DNA of 36,627 bases from contig NZ_AKJX01000131.1 in NCBI RefSeq assembly GCF_000276605.1, positions 1-36,627 on the forward strand. Direction: 5' to 3'. Origin of the DNA: Acidovorax sp. CF316. GTDB lineage: Bacteria; Pseudomonadota; Gammaproteobacteria; Burkholderiales; Burkholderiaceae_C. Made by a program: the position numbers and the translations under genes. The notes below the pieces were generated by a model that ran no database searches, had not been told where the DNA came from, and saw only the letters and a list, made by a program, of their open reading frames with translations. Positions 1-7,151 of the stretch are shown here, piece by piece; the stretch's first letter is position 1, and the number at the start of each line of letters is the position of its first letter.

Positions 1-19
1 CCCCCCCCCGCACCGCCCG

Positions 20-973
20 ATGACCACCCCCAGCCGCACCGTTGCCTACCTTTGCCTGGCCCTCAGCATGTCGCTGGTGGGCAGCTATGTCGCCCTGTCC
101 AAGCCGCTGGCCGCCGTGCTGCCGGTGTTCCTGCTGGCCTGGATGCGCTTTGGCATCGGCGGCCTGGCCATGCTGCACTGGCTCAGGAAACCCGCCGACG
201 AGCCACCCATGACGGCGCAGACCCTGCGCCTGCTGTTCCTCGAGTCCTTCCTGGGCAACTTCCTGTTCACCGCCTGCATGATCTACGGCGTGAGCCTGAC
301 CAACGCGGTCACCGCCGGCGTCACCATGGCCAGCATGCCGGCGGCCGTGGCGGTGATGAGCTGGGCCTTCCTGCGCGAGAAGGTGGCGCCGCGCACCTGG
401 GTGGCCGTGGGCTGCGCCGTGGTCGGCATTGCCCTGTTCGCCATGGCAGGCCCCAGCGCCAGCCATGCCAGCCCGGCAGGTGCCGATGCGCCCTCGGGCA
501 AGACCCAGCTCGCATGGTTGGGCCAGTTGCTGCTGCTGGGCGCCGTGGTGTGCGAGGCCGCCTACTCCGTGATCGGCAAGAAGCTCACCGGCGCGCTGGG
601 GCCCAAGCGCATCACCTCCATCATCAACCTGTGGGGCTTCACGCTGTCGGCTCCGCTGGGCCTGTATGCCGCGTGGCACTTCGACTTCGCGGCGGTGGGC
701 TGGGGCACCTGGGTGCTGCTGGTGTTCTACGCCCTGGCCGCCAGCATCTGGACCGTGTGGCTGTGGATGACCGGCCTGCGCGTGGTGCCCGCAGCCCAGG
801 GCGGCGTGTTCACCGTGCTGCTGCCCGTGAGCGCGGCCCTGGTGGGCGTGCTGGTGCTCGGCGAATCGCTCAGCGGCCTGCAGCTCATGGCCTTTGCCAT
901 CGCGCTGGCCAGCGTGCTGCTGGCCACCCTGCCCTCGCGCCTGGCCTGGCGGGTGGGAAGAAAGTCAGGCTGA
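20..973 (+). CDS. EamA/DMT-family transporter
   Basis: This encodes a 317-residue, very hydrophobic inner-membrane protein with about ten predicted membrane segments. They are arranged as two EamA repeats, roughly residues 8-140 and 165-305, joined by a polar Ala/Ser/Pro-rich loop near residues 145-163. Length and layout fit the drug/metabolite transporter superfamily, whose members usually export metabolites or amino acids; the substrate cannot be read from the sequence. The first ATG at 20 gives a normal N-terminus that runs straight into the first helix, although no clear Shine-Dalgarno is visible in the C-rich bases before it. The stop overlaps the stop of the convergent RraA-like gene by 9 bases. 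Family assignment is solid and specificity is unknown. Confidence 0.88.
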   Translation: MTTPSRTVAYLCLALSMSLVGSYVALSKPLAAVLPVFLLAWMRFGIGGLAMLHWLRKPADEPPMTAQTLRLLFLESFLGNFLFTACMIYGVSLTNAVTAGVTMASMPAAVAVMSWAFLREKVAPRTWVAVGCAVVGIALFAMAGPSASHASPAGADAPSGKTQLAWLGQLLLLGAVVCEAAYSVIGKKLTGALGPKRITSIINLWGFTLSAPLGLYAAWHFDFAAVGWGTWVLLVFYALAASIWTVWLWMTGLRVVPAAQGGVFTVLLPVSAALVGVLVLGESLSGLQLMAFAIALASVLLATLPSRLAWRVGRKSG

Positions 974-1477
974 CAGCGGCCCTGCACTGACCACGATGCC
1001 ATCGGCATCGGCGTAGAGCCAGTCACCGGGGCGCACCCAGACGCCCTGGATCTGCACGGCCACGTCGCGCTGGCCCTCGTTGCGCTTCTCGGTGGGCAGG
1101 GGCATCAGGGCCAGGGCGCGGATGCCCACGGCCGCTGCACGCAGTTCGGCGATGTCGCGCACGCAGCCATCCACCACCACGCCGGCCCAGCCGTTGCGTG
1201 CGGCGGCAGCGGCCAGGTTGCCCCCGACCAGCGCCTTGCGCAGCGAGCCGCCGCCGTCGACCACTAGCACCCGGCCGTTGCCGGGCGAATCGACCGCGGC
1301 CTTGACCAGGGTGTTGTCCTCGAAGCACTTGACGGTGCTCACCGGCCCGCTGAAGGCCGGCACGCCCCCCAGGTCCTGGAACACGGGCGGCAGCACGCGG
1401 AAGGCACCGCTGTCGTCGCCCTTGTGTGCATCGCAGAAATCACAGGTGCTGAAGGCCGGGGAGGATGGGGCTGTCAT
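965..1477 (-). CDS. RraA-like protein (RNase E regulator / HMG aldolase family)
   Basis: This is a 170-residue protein of the RraA fold. The family includes the E. coli inhibitor of RNase E and class II 4-hydroxy-4-methyl-2-oxoglutarate/oxaloacetate aldolases. It contains the Gly-rich VVDGGGSLRKALVGGNLA stretch (about residues 72-90) and the DGCVRD motif with Arg107-Asp108, the pair that aldolases of this family use to hold pyruvate and the metal. Retention of this pair means an aldolase role is as possible as an RNase regulator role. The open frame extends upstream to 1534, but the ATG at 1477 matches the usual family N-terminus (MTAPSSPAFSTCDF). It is convergent with, and slightly overlaps, the upstream transporter, and divergent from the SWIB gene. 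Confidence 0.85.
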   Translation of the reverse strand: MTAPSSPAFSTCDFCDAHKGDDSGAFRVLPPVFQDLGGVPAFSGPVSTVKCFEDNTLVKAAVDSPGNGRVLVVDGGGSLRKALVGGNLAAAAARNGWAGVVVDGCVRDIAELRAAAVGIRALALMPLPTEKRNEGQRDVAVQIQGVWVRPGDWLYADADGIVVSAGPLSA

Positions 1478-1620
1478 GGAGCAAAAACCTTTCGTGCGAA
1501 GAGAAAAAGGAGGAAGCCGGTGCTGCACAGGCAATCACCGCCATTCATTGTCCTGCACGGCGGCCGCCCCGGCAGGCCCGACTGCCACGCACCCGCATAA
1601 CCTCGGCAGCCCACTTTCTC

Positions 1621-1664
1621 CCCCAGGGAAAGCACCAAAACGGTGAGCTTTACCTTCCCTGGGG
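1621..1664 (+). repeat. 10-bp perfect inverted repeat in the SWIB leader
   Basis: The arms CCCCAGGGAA (1621-1630) and TTCCCTGGGG (1655-1664) are exactly complementary, with a 24-base spacer. As RNA this would form a stem-loop about 140 bases ahead of the SWIB start. Nothing else in the 324-base gap between the RraA-like gene and the SWIB gene explains it. Confidence 0.6.
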
Positions 1665-1686
1665 CAAGCAAGCAACAAATCGAGGC

Positions 1687-1723
1687 AAAAAAAGCGTTTT
1701 CTCCCTTGGAAACGCGTTTTTTT
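1687..1723 (+). terminator. Terminator-like hairpin inside a divergent intergenic region
   Basis: The left arm AAAAAAAGCGTTT (1687-1699) pairs with AAACGCGTTTTTTT (1710-1723), with one bulged C, and ends in seven T. It has the form of an intrinsic terminator and, with A-runs on the other side, could work both ways. The genes on either side point away from it, so it has no obvious gene to terminate. It may be an attenuator for the SWIB gene or the end of a small RNA. A third small hairpin, GAGAG-GCTAG-CTCTC, follows at 1748-1762. Confidence 0.5.
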
Positions 1724-1801
1724 CCCAGTAGCATCGGCCTGCCAGCAGAGAGGCTAGCTCTCACTGGTCAGACAATCTACTTCCAACAAGGAAAATCCAA
1801 C

Positions 1802-2134
1802 ATGGCAACTGCAAAAAAGGCTCCGGCAAAAACAGCACCCGCAGCCAAGACGCCCGCCACCAAGGCGGCGGCTCCTGCCAAGAAGCGCACGCCCAACGCT
1901 GCGTTCATGAAGGCCCTCACCCCCAGCCCCGCTCTCGCGGCTGTGGTCGGCTCGGCACCGCTGCCACGCACGGAGATCATCAGCAAGCTGTGGGTCTACA
2001 TCAAGGCCAACAACCTGCAGGATGCTGCGAACAAGCGCAACATCAACGCAGACGCCAAGCTCAAGGAGCTGTTTGGCAAGCCCCAGGTGTCGATGTTTGA
2101 ACTGGCTGGCCTGATCGGCAAGCACGTCAAGTAA
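1802..2134 (+). CDS. SWIB/MDM2-domain protein with histone-H1-like tail
   Basis: This encodes a 110-residue protein in two parts. Residues 1-32 are almost only Lys, Ala, Pro and Thr (AKKAPAKTAPAAKTP and similar), like the tails of histone H1 and bacterial H1-like proteins, and could bind nucleic acid. Residues about 38-110 form a SWIB domain, with LPRTEIISKLWVYIKANNLQD followed by LKELFGKPQVSMFELAGLI. SWIB is best known from eukaryotic chromatin remodelling, and small bacterial versions exist with no established role. The ATG at 1802 is preceded by AAGGA at 1788-1792, which decides this start over the in-frame codon at 1643. The gene is monocistronic, with a strong terminator after it. Confidence 0.88.
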   Translation: MATAKKAPAKTAPAAKTPATKAAAPAKKRTPNAAFMKALTPSPALAAVVGSAPLPRTEIISKLWVYIKANNLQDAANKRNINADAKLKELFGKPQVSMFELAGLIGKHVK

Positions 2135-2178
2135 GCAGCACACCAGCGCCCGGGGCAACGCCCTGGGCTCCCTGAAAA

Positions 2179-2201
2179 GCCGGCCCTGCGCCGGCTTTTT
2201 T
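2179..2201 (+). terminator. Intrinsic terminator after the SWIB gene
   Basis: GCCGGC (2179-2184), a five-base loop and GCCGGC (2190-2195) are followed by six T (2196-2201), with AAAA before the stem. It lies 45 bases after the SWIB stop. Confidence 0.9.
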
Positions 2202-2233
2202 GCGCCTTGCGCCGTAAAGCCCAGGTAAAGCTG

Positions 2234-2273
2234 TTGCAAAAAGGTAACAAGTTAAATATGAATAATACGCAAC
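2234..2273 (+). promoter_or_regulatory. Receptor promoter with Fur-box-like sequence
   Basis: TTGCAA (2234-2239) and TATGAA (2257-2262) are separated by 17 bases, a good sigma-70 pair. AATATGAATAATACGCAAC (2255-2273) covers the -10 element and agrees at 14 of 19 positions with an AATGCGAATAATTCGCATT-type Fur box as I recall it from related bacteria. Its internal symmetry is only moderate (4 of 9 pairs). The following gene is an iron receptor, which supports iron repression. The rest of the 312-base gap from 2135 to 2446 holds the SWIB terminator and an untranslated leader with no other visible gene. Confidence 0.5.
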
Positions 2274-2446
2274 ACGATTAAGATTCCGGCGCCCCCGAAG
2301 CACAGCCACGCACGCGATCTGCCGTTGCCAGCCACTGCACACCCCAGGCGTTCACCGCCTGCGCACGCCGCTTGCCAGCCACTGCTTCAGAACACTTTCC
2401 GTCGCGAGCCCCCTCGCGTCCCCACCGTTCCGCTGGAGAAGCCCCC

Positions 2447-4681
2447 TTGGCCAAGAAACACCACCGCCGCGCGCAGCCTGCTGCCCGCGCCGCCGCGCCC
2501 ATCGCCACCGCCACCCCCTTCACGTCCGACAAGGGCCTGCTGCCCCTGGGCGCCCTCATGCTGGCTGCATCGGTGAGCAGCTGGGCCCAGACCGCCACGC
2601 CCGAAGCCACCATGGGCACGGTGACGGTCAAGGAAGCTGCCGAAGTGCAAGGCAAGGACACCCTGCTGCTCAAGAAGACCACGGTCGGCAAGGGCAACCA
2701 GGACATCAAGGACATCCCCCAGTCCGTGACGGTGTTCACCGAAAAGCTCATGAACGACCGCAACCAGGACGATTTCCGCGAGGTGCTGCGCACCACGGCG
2801 GGTGTGACCTTCCTGTCCGGCGAAACAGGCGAGGAAGACGTGCGCCTGCGCGGCTTCTCGCTGGGCCAGGCCGGCGACATCTATGTGGACGGCATGAAGG
2901 ATGCCCCACTGATCGAGCGTGACACGTTCAACAACGACCGCATCGAAGTGCTCAAGGGCTCTGCCTCCATGCTGTTCGGCAAGGGCTCGACCGGTGGCGT
3001 GGTCAACCAGGTGAACAAGTATCCGTTGCTGATCGACCAGCATGAAGCCGCCTACACCTTCGGCACCGGCCAATACCACCGCGCCACGGGAGACTTCAAC
3101 TTCAAGACCGGCGAAAACGCGGCCTTCCGCTTGAACGCCATGGTGCAGGAGTACGACAACTACGGCGCCAAGCAGGACAAGCGCGGCATTGCGCCGACGT
3201 TCGCCTGGGGCATCGGTACGCGCGACGAGTTTTCGGTCGGGCTGTACTACTTCGAATCCAAGGGCCGCCCGCTGTACAACCACCCCTGGCGCGTGGTCGA
3301 CGGCAAGATCAACACGCCCCTGGATGCACGCAACTACTATGGCCTGGCCAGCGACCACAACAACACCTCTTCGCAGTACGTCACGCTGGGACACATCCAC
3401 CGTTTTGACGACAACGGCGAGCTGACCACGCGCCTGCGCTATGGCAAGTACGAGCGCGATCTGCTGGCCAGCACCATCGGTTTCCAGAACGGCGCCATCA
3501 CCCTGGACCAGATCAACGGCAACACCGTGCTGACCCGCGGCTCCAAGGGCCGCCTGGGCGAAAGCGAAGTGCTGCAGGTGCAAAGCGACTACAACAACAC
3601 CTTCAACTGGGGTGGCCGCAAGCACGCGGTACTGGCCGGTGTGGACTACTACGACGACGACGCCAAGCGCAACCAGAACTACGCCAACACCACGACGCGC
3701 CCGAACACGACCGTGGGTTCCCCCAATGATGGCGCCGGGGTGGCCGATGGCCGTGCACCGCTGCAGTGGAACACGTTCGCCTCGCGCAACCTGGGCCTGT
3801 ACTTCCAGGACACGGTTTCGATCAACGACACGCTCAAGCTGGTGGCCGGCCTGCGCTTTGACAACTTTAAGGCGTCCTACAACAACGCGACTGGCGCACT
3901 GAGCAACTCCCGCTCCGACAGCCTGTACAGCCCCCGCGTGGGCCTGCTGTTCCAGCCCAACGAGCTGGCCTCGTACTATGCGTCGTTCGGCACTTCGTAC
4001 AACACCTCGGGCGACACCTACCAGTTCGGCAACCCCGGCAACACCACGGCCCGCACGGCCAACACGCCACCGGAGAAGAGCCGCAATTTCGAGATCGGCA
4101 GCAAGTTCGAGCTGTTCGAGCGCCGCGCACTGCTGGGTGTGGCCGCGTTCTACAGCCAGAAGTACAACGAGCGCAACACCGACCCCGACACCGCAGCCCA
4201 GCAGGAACTGCTGTCCGGCGAGCGCCACGCCACCGGCATGGAGTTCAACCTGGCAGGCCGCCTGACGCCCAAGTGGGAGCTGTTCGCCAACCACACCTGG
4301 ATTCCGTCGGCCAAGATCGATCGCAGCAATGTGGTGCTGGCTGCCAACGGCAGCGGTGCGCAGGTGCAGGGCGACCGCCCCGGCCTCACGCCCAAGCACA
4401 GCGGCAGCGTGTGGACGACCTTTGCCCTCACCGCCAAGCTGCGCCTGGGTGCAGGCCTGACCTACCGCGGCAAGCAGAATCCCGACGGTGCGCGCACCGT
4501 GTACGCCAGTGGCTTTGCCGTGGTGGATGCCATGGCCGAATACGCCTTCAACGACAAGACCGCATTGAAGCTGAACGTCAGCAACCTGTTCGACCGCACC
4601 TATGCGGACGGCCTGTACCGCGGCTTCTACACGCCGGGCGTGCCCCGCTCCGTGCAGTTGACGCTGAAGACGCGCTTCTGA
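2447..4681 (+). CDS. TonB-dependent siderophore receptor (catecholate type, Fiu/PiuA-like)
   Basis: This is an outer-membrane receptor for ferric siderophores. The proposed TTG start at 2447 follows GGAGAA with 7 bases spacing and gives 744 residues; the frame is open further upstream to another TTG at 2372. A long basic n-region (AKKHHRRAQ) leads to a hydrophobic stretch LLPLGALMLAASVSSWAQ and a likely cleavage after the Gln. The plug domain has IPQSVTVFTEKLM, the RGF segment and IEVLKGSASMLFGKGSTGGV, all typical of TonB-dependent siderophore receptors. The C-terminal barrel ends in aromatic Phe (VQLTLKTRF), as required for BAM insertion. The next gene is piuC, and this pairing points to a catecholate-type substrate. 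The exact siderophore is unknown. Confidence 0.9.
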   Translation: MAKKHHRRAQPAARAAAPIATATPFTSDKGLLPLGALMLAASVSSWAQTATPEATMGTVTVKEAAEVQGKDTLLLKKTTVGKGNQDIKDIPQSVTVFTEKLMNDRNQDDFREVLRTTAGVTFLSGETGEEDVRLRGFSLGQAGDIYVDGMKDAPLIERDTFNNDRIEVLKGSASMLFGKGSTGGVVNQVNKYPLLIDQHEAAYTFGTGQYHRATGDFNFKTGENAAFRLNAMVQEYDNYGAKQDKRGIAPTFAWGIGTRDEFSVGLYYFESKGRPLYNHPWRVVDGKINTPLDARNYYGLASDHNNTSSQYVTLGHIHRFDDNGELTTRLRYGKYERDLLASTIGFQNGAITLDQINGNTVLTRGSKGRLGESEVLQVQSDYNNTFNWGGRKHAVLAGVDYYDDDAKRNQNYANTTTRPNTTVGSPNDGAGVADGRAPLQWNTFASRNLGLYFQDTVSINDTLKLVAGLRFDNFKASYNNATGALSNSRSDSLYSPRVGLLFQPNELASYYASFGTSYNTSGDTYQFGNPGNTTARTANTPPEKSRNFEIGSKFELFERRALLGVAAFYSQKYNERNTDPDTAAQQELLSGERHATGMEFNLAGRLTPKWELFANHTWIPSAKIDRSNVVLAANGSGAQVQGDRPGLTPKHSGSVWTTFALTAKLRLGAGLTYRGKQNPDGARTVYASGFAVVDAMAEYAFNDKTALKLNVSNLFDRTYADGLYRGFYTPGVPRSVQLTLKTRF

Positions 4682-4694
4682 TGCCGTGACGAAA

Positions 4695-4722
4695 TGACTC
4701 CCCCCTGACCGGGGCGGAGTCA
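4695..4722 (+). repeat. Hairpin between receptor and piuC
   Basis: TGACTCC (4695-4701) pairs with GGAGTCA (4716-4722), and the inner CCCC pairs with GGGG around a TGACC loop with one bulged C. There is no T-run, so it is not a standard terminator. It lies 14 to 40 bases before the piuC start and may stabilise or separate the two messages. Confidence 0.5.
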
Positions 4723-4734
4723 CAATCGGCCACC

Positions 4735-5427
4735 ATGTTCCTGCACCTCAAGAATGTTCTGACCGCCGAAGAAATCACGCTCTTCCGGCAAAGACTCCGG
4801 GCGCCCGAAACCCCCTGGATGGACGGCGCGCGCAGTGCGGGCAGCCAGGCCGTGCACCAGAAGAACAACCTGCAGCTTTCGCAGGGCAGCGAGCTGTCGG
4901 GCCAGTTACAGGGCTTGGTCAAAGCGGCGCTCGCCCGCAATGCCTTGTTCTTTTCAGCCGCCCTGCCTCGGCGCATCTACAACCCCCTGTTCAACAACTA
5001 CGGAGACGGCGCCAACTTCTATGGCGACCATGTGGACAGTGCCGTCATGCACTCCAAGGCCGACAACTGCTGGGTGCGCAGCGACCTCTCGTGCACGCTG
5101 TTCCTGACCCCGCCCGAAGAATACGAAGGTGGCGAACTCGTGGCCACCGAAGCCTGGGGCGAAAAACGCATCAAACTGCCGGCTGGCGACATGGTCCTGT
5201 ACCCCAGCAGCACCGTGCACCAGGTCTCGCCCGTCACCCGCGGCCATCGCATCAGCAGTTTCTTCTGGGTGGAAAGCATGGTGCGCAGTCTGGAGCAGCG
5301 GCAAGTGCTGTTCGACATGGACATGGCTCTGCTGCAACTGAGGCAGCGCGTGGGCGAAACAGACCCCTCGGTGATCGCGCTGTCGGGCACGTATCACAAT
5401 CTGCTGCGCATGTGGGCCGATGTGTGA
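4735..5427 (+). CDS. piuC: Fe(II)/2-oxoglutarate PKHD-type hydroxylase PiuC
   Basis: This 230-residue cytoplasmic enzyme belongs to the prolyl-4-hydroxylase-like (PKHD) dioxygenases known as PiuC or YbiX. The iron ligands are visible as the H-x-D of YGDHVDSAVM and the distal His of SSTVHQVSPVTRGHR, with the following Arg suited to bind 2-oxoglutarate. Length is typical for the family. In other bacteria such genes lie beside a catecholate siderophore receptor and are iron-regulated, as here; their substrate is not settled, and a role in handling the imported siderophore is inferred. The gene begins 53 bases after the receptor stop, with no strong Shine-Dalgarno, so it is probably co-transcribed with the receptor. 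Confidence 0.92.
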   Translation: MFLHLKNVLTAEEITLFRQRLRAPETPWMDGARSAGSQAVHQKNNLQLSQGSELSGQLQGLVKAALARNALFFSAALPRRIYNPLFNNYGDGANFYGDHVDSAVMHSKADNCWVRSDLSCTLFLTPPEEYEGGELVATEAWGEKRIKLPAGDMVLYPSSTVHQVSPVTRGHRISSFFWVESMVRSLEQRQVLFDMDMALLQLRQRVGETDPSVIALSGTYHNLLRMWADV

Positions 5428-5534
5428 GCCCTCCTGCCAACAGCAGGCCCCGACATGCAGGACATTCCTCACCCCCTGCGCCAAGCCCGGCAGCAGGCGC
5501 CTGCTGACCTGACGCCAGCTGCACCGGCCTTTCC

Positions 5535-6656
5535 ATGACCCACGTTCCAACACACCAACAGCTGCCCCCGGGCCTCGTGAGCCTGGCGGATCACGAGCAG
5601 CAAGCCAGGCAGCACCTGGACGACAACGCGTGGGCCTATTTTGCGGGTGGCGCCGCCGATGAGATCACCCTCCGGAGCAACCGCAGCGCCTGGGATGCCC
5701 TGCGCCTGTGGCCGCGCGTGCTGCGCCCCCTGGCGGGCGGCCACACCCGTGTGCAGCTGCTGGGCCGCACGCTGGCCCACCCCGTGCTGCTGGCCCCCGT
5801 GGCCTTCCAGCGCCTGGCCCATGGCGATGGCGAGCTGGCCACCGCCTATGCGGCCGCCGCGCTGGGCGCCGGCCTGGTACTGAGCACCCAGGCCACGCTG
5901 CCGCTGGAAACCATTGCCCAGGCGGTGCTGAACGACGCCGGGCGCGGCCCCCTGTGGTTCCAGCTGTACCTGCAGCACGACCGGGGCTTTACCCAGGAAC
6001 TGGTGCAGCGCGCCGAGGCCGCAGGCTACGAGGCCCTGGTGCTGACGGTGGACGCCCCGTCGAGCGGCGCCCGCGACCGCGAGCGCCGCGCGGGCTTTCG
6101 GCTGCCCCCCGGCATCGCCGCCGTGAACCTGGCGCAGCTACCCCCGCCCCCGCGCGTGGCGCTGCAGCCCGGCCAGAGCGCCCTGTTCGATGCCCTGCTG
6201 CACCAGGCCCCTACCTGGGACGATGTGGTCTGGCTGCAGTCCATCACCCGCCTGCCGGTGCTGCTCAAGGGCGTACTGCACCCGGCCGACGCCCGCCAGG
6301 CCGCGGGCCTGCAGGTGGCGGGCCTGGTGGTGTCCAACCACGGCGGCCGCACGCTCGATACCGCCCCCGCCACGGCCAGCGCACTGCCGCGCATCGTGCA
6401 GGCGGTGGAGGGCCGCCTGCCCGTGCTGGTGGATGGCGGCATCCGCCGCGGCACCGATGTGCTCAAGGCGATGGCGCTCGGGGCATCCGCCGTGCTGGTC
6501 GGCCGCCCCGTGGTCTGGGGCCTGGCCAATGCGGGTGCCGCCGGCGTGGCCCATGTGCTGCGCCTGCTGCGCGATGAGCTGGAAATCGCCATGGCGCTCA
6601 CCGGCTGCGCCACGCTGGCAGATGCCTCGCCCGCCTTGCTGGAAGGCGATTTTTAG
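5535..6656 (+). CDS. FMN-dependent alpha-hydroxy-acid oxidase/dehydrogenase (LldD family)
   Basis: This is a 373-residue TIM-barrel flavoenzyme of the family that holds L-lactate dehydrogenase LldD, glycolate oxidase and mandelate dehydrogenase. Visible family marks are AWAYFAGGAADEITLRSN near the N-terminus, LLAPVAFQRLAHGDGE, WFQLYLQHDRG, LVLTVDAP, the active-site SNHGGR (catalytic His, binding Arg) and VLVDGGIRRGTDVLKAMALGASAVLVGRP for FMN phosphate. It oxidises a 2-hydroxy acid to the 2-keto acid; which one cannot be told. It lies inside the iron-uptake block, 107 bases after piuC and just before the Fur-like bfd promoter, so its iron link is by position only. Confidence 0.88.
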   Translation: MTHVPTHQQLPPGLVSLADHEQQARQHLDDNAWAYFAGGAADEITLRSNRSAWDALRLWPRVLRPLAGGHTRVQLLGRTLAHPVLLAPVAFQRLAHGDGELATAYAAAALGAGLVLSTQATLPLETIAQAVLNDAGRGPLWFQLYLQHDRGFTQELVQRAEAAGYEALVLTVDAPSSGARDRERRAGFRLPPGIAAVNLAQLPPPPRVALQPGQSALFDALLHQAPTWDDVVWLQSITRLPVLLKGVLHPADARQAAGLQVAGLVVSNHGGRTLDTAPATASALPRIVQAVEGRLPVLVDGGIRRGTDVLKAMALGASAVLVGRPVVWGLANAGAAGVAHVLRLLRDELEIAMALTGCATLADASPALLEGDF

Positions 6657-6708
6657 AACCTGTTCAAGGCCGGCAATCGGGTTTTCCCCTCTCGCCAGGA
6701 ATGGTTTG

Positions 6709-6738
6709 TTGCAAATGCGAAAAATTCGCATTTATAAT
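6709..6738 (+). promoter_or_regulatory. bfd-tonB-exbBD promoter with palindromic Fur box
   Basis: TTGCAA (6709-6714) and a perfect TATAAT (6733-6738) are 18 bases apart. Between them lies a perfect 21-base palindrome: AAATGCGA (6713-6720), AAAAT, TCGCATTT (6726-6733). It matches the GCGAAT/ATTCGC form of Fur boxes and would block the promoter when bound. Confidence 0.8.
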
Positions 6739-6777
6739 CACCCATCTTCTACCAGCCAGCCACCACTGCCTGCCGCC

Positions 6778-7050
6778 ATGATCGTCTGTGTTTGCCGCCG
6801 GATTTCTGACCGCGAGATCGCCCGCCACGCCCGTGCAGGCATGAGCTTTGATGAGATCCAGTTCGAACTGGGCGTGGCCACCCAATGCGGGTGCTGCGAA
6901 AGCTGCGCCCGCGACGTGGTGGCCCAGTGCAGTGCATCGAGCCCGGTCGCCGCCCTGCACAACGAGGCAGCGCCCCAGACGATCCAGCTTGCCAGCTCCA
7001 TCATGGAAAGCAAGGCATGGAACTCCTCTCTACACTCGCCGGCAGCCTGA
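6778..7050 (+). CDS. bfd: Bacterioferritin-associated ferredoxin (Bfd)
   Basis: This is a 90-residue [2Fe-2S] protein of the BFD family, which in E. coli and Pseudomonas passes electrons to bacterioferritin to release stored iron. The cluster ligands are Cys4 and Cys6 (MIVCVC) and Cys37 and Cys40 in QCGCC; Cys39 and Cys43 are extra nearby cysteines not needed for the standard pattern. The N-terminal 65 residues are the domain and the C-terminal 25 are a polar tail, longer than E. coli Bfd. It is the first gene after a strong Fur-type promoter and shares it with tonB-exbB-exbD. The last 34 bases overlap a possible small membrane-protein ORF in another frame. Confidence 0.92.
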   Translation: MIVCVCRRISDREIARHARAGMSFDEIQFELGVATQCGCCESCARDVVAQCSASSPVAALHNEAAPQTIQLASSIMESKAWNSSLHSPAA

Positions 7051-7091
7051 TCCTCGTCGCAGGCTCGGCCTGGTGGATCTTCCGCAAATAA
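7017..7091 (+). CDS. Possible 24-residue single-helix membrane peptide
   Basis: This short ORF overlaps the 3' end of bfd by 34 bases. It starts with ATG at 7017, has GGAAAG at 7005-7010 with 6 bases spacing, and ends in TAA at 7091. The product would begin MELLSTLAG, continue with a hydrophobic stretch SLILVAGSAWW and end in IFRK: one membrane helix with a positive, cytoplasmic C-terminus. It lies between bfd and tonB in the same transcript. There is no homology evidence; it could be a chance ORF, but its composition and ribosome-binding site fit a real small membrane protein. Confidence 0.35.
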   Translation: MELLSTLAGSLILVAGSAWWIFRK

Positions 7092-7151
7092 TCAAGGTCT
7101 CACAGGCCTGTGCCGCTTGCCGTGCAAGCGGCGGCAGCTGCCATCACACTT

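Noticed and set aside
2387-4723. A 778-codon open frame antisense to the siderophore receptor.
   Set aside because: Its translation is Val/Gly/His-rich with no domain, and the sense strand holds a complete receptor. Long antisense frames are usual in GC-rich genes with strong third-position bias.
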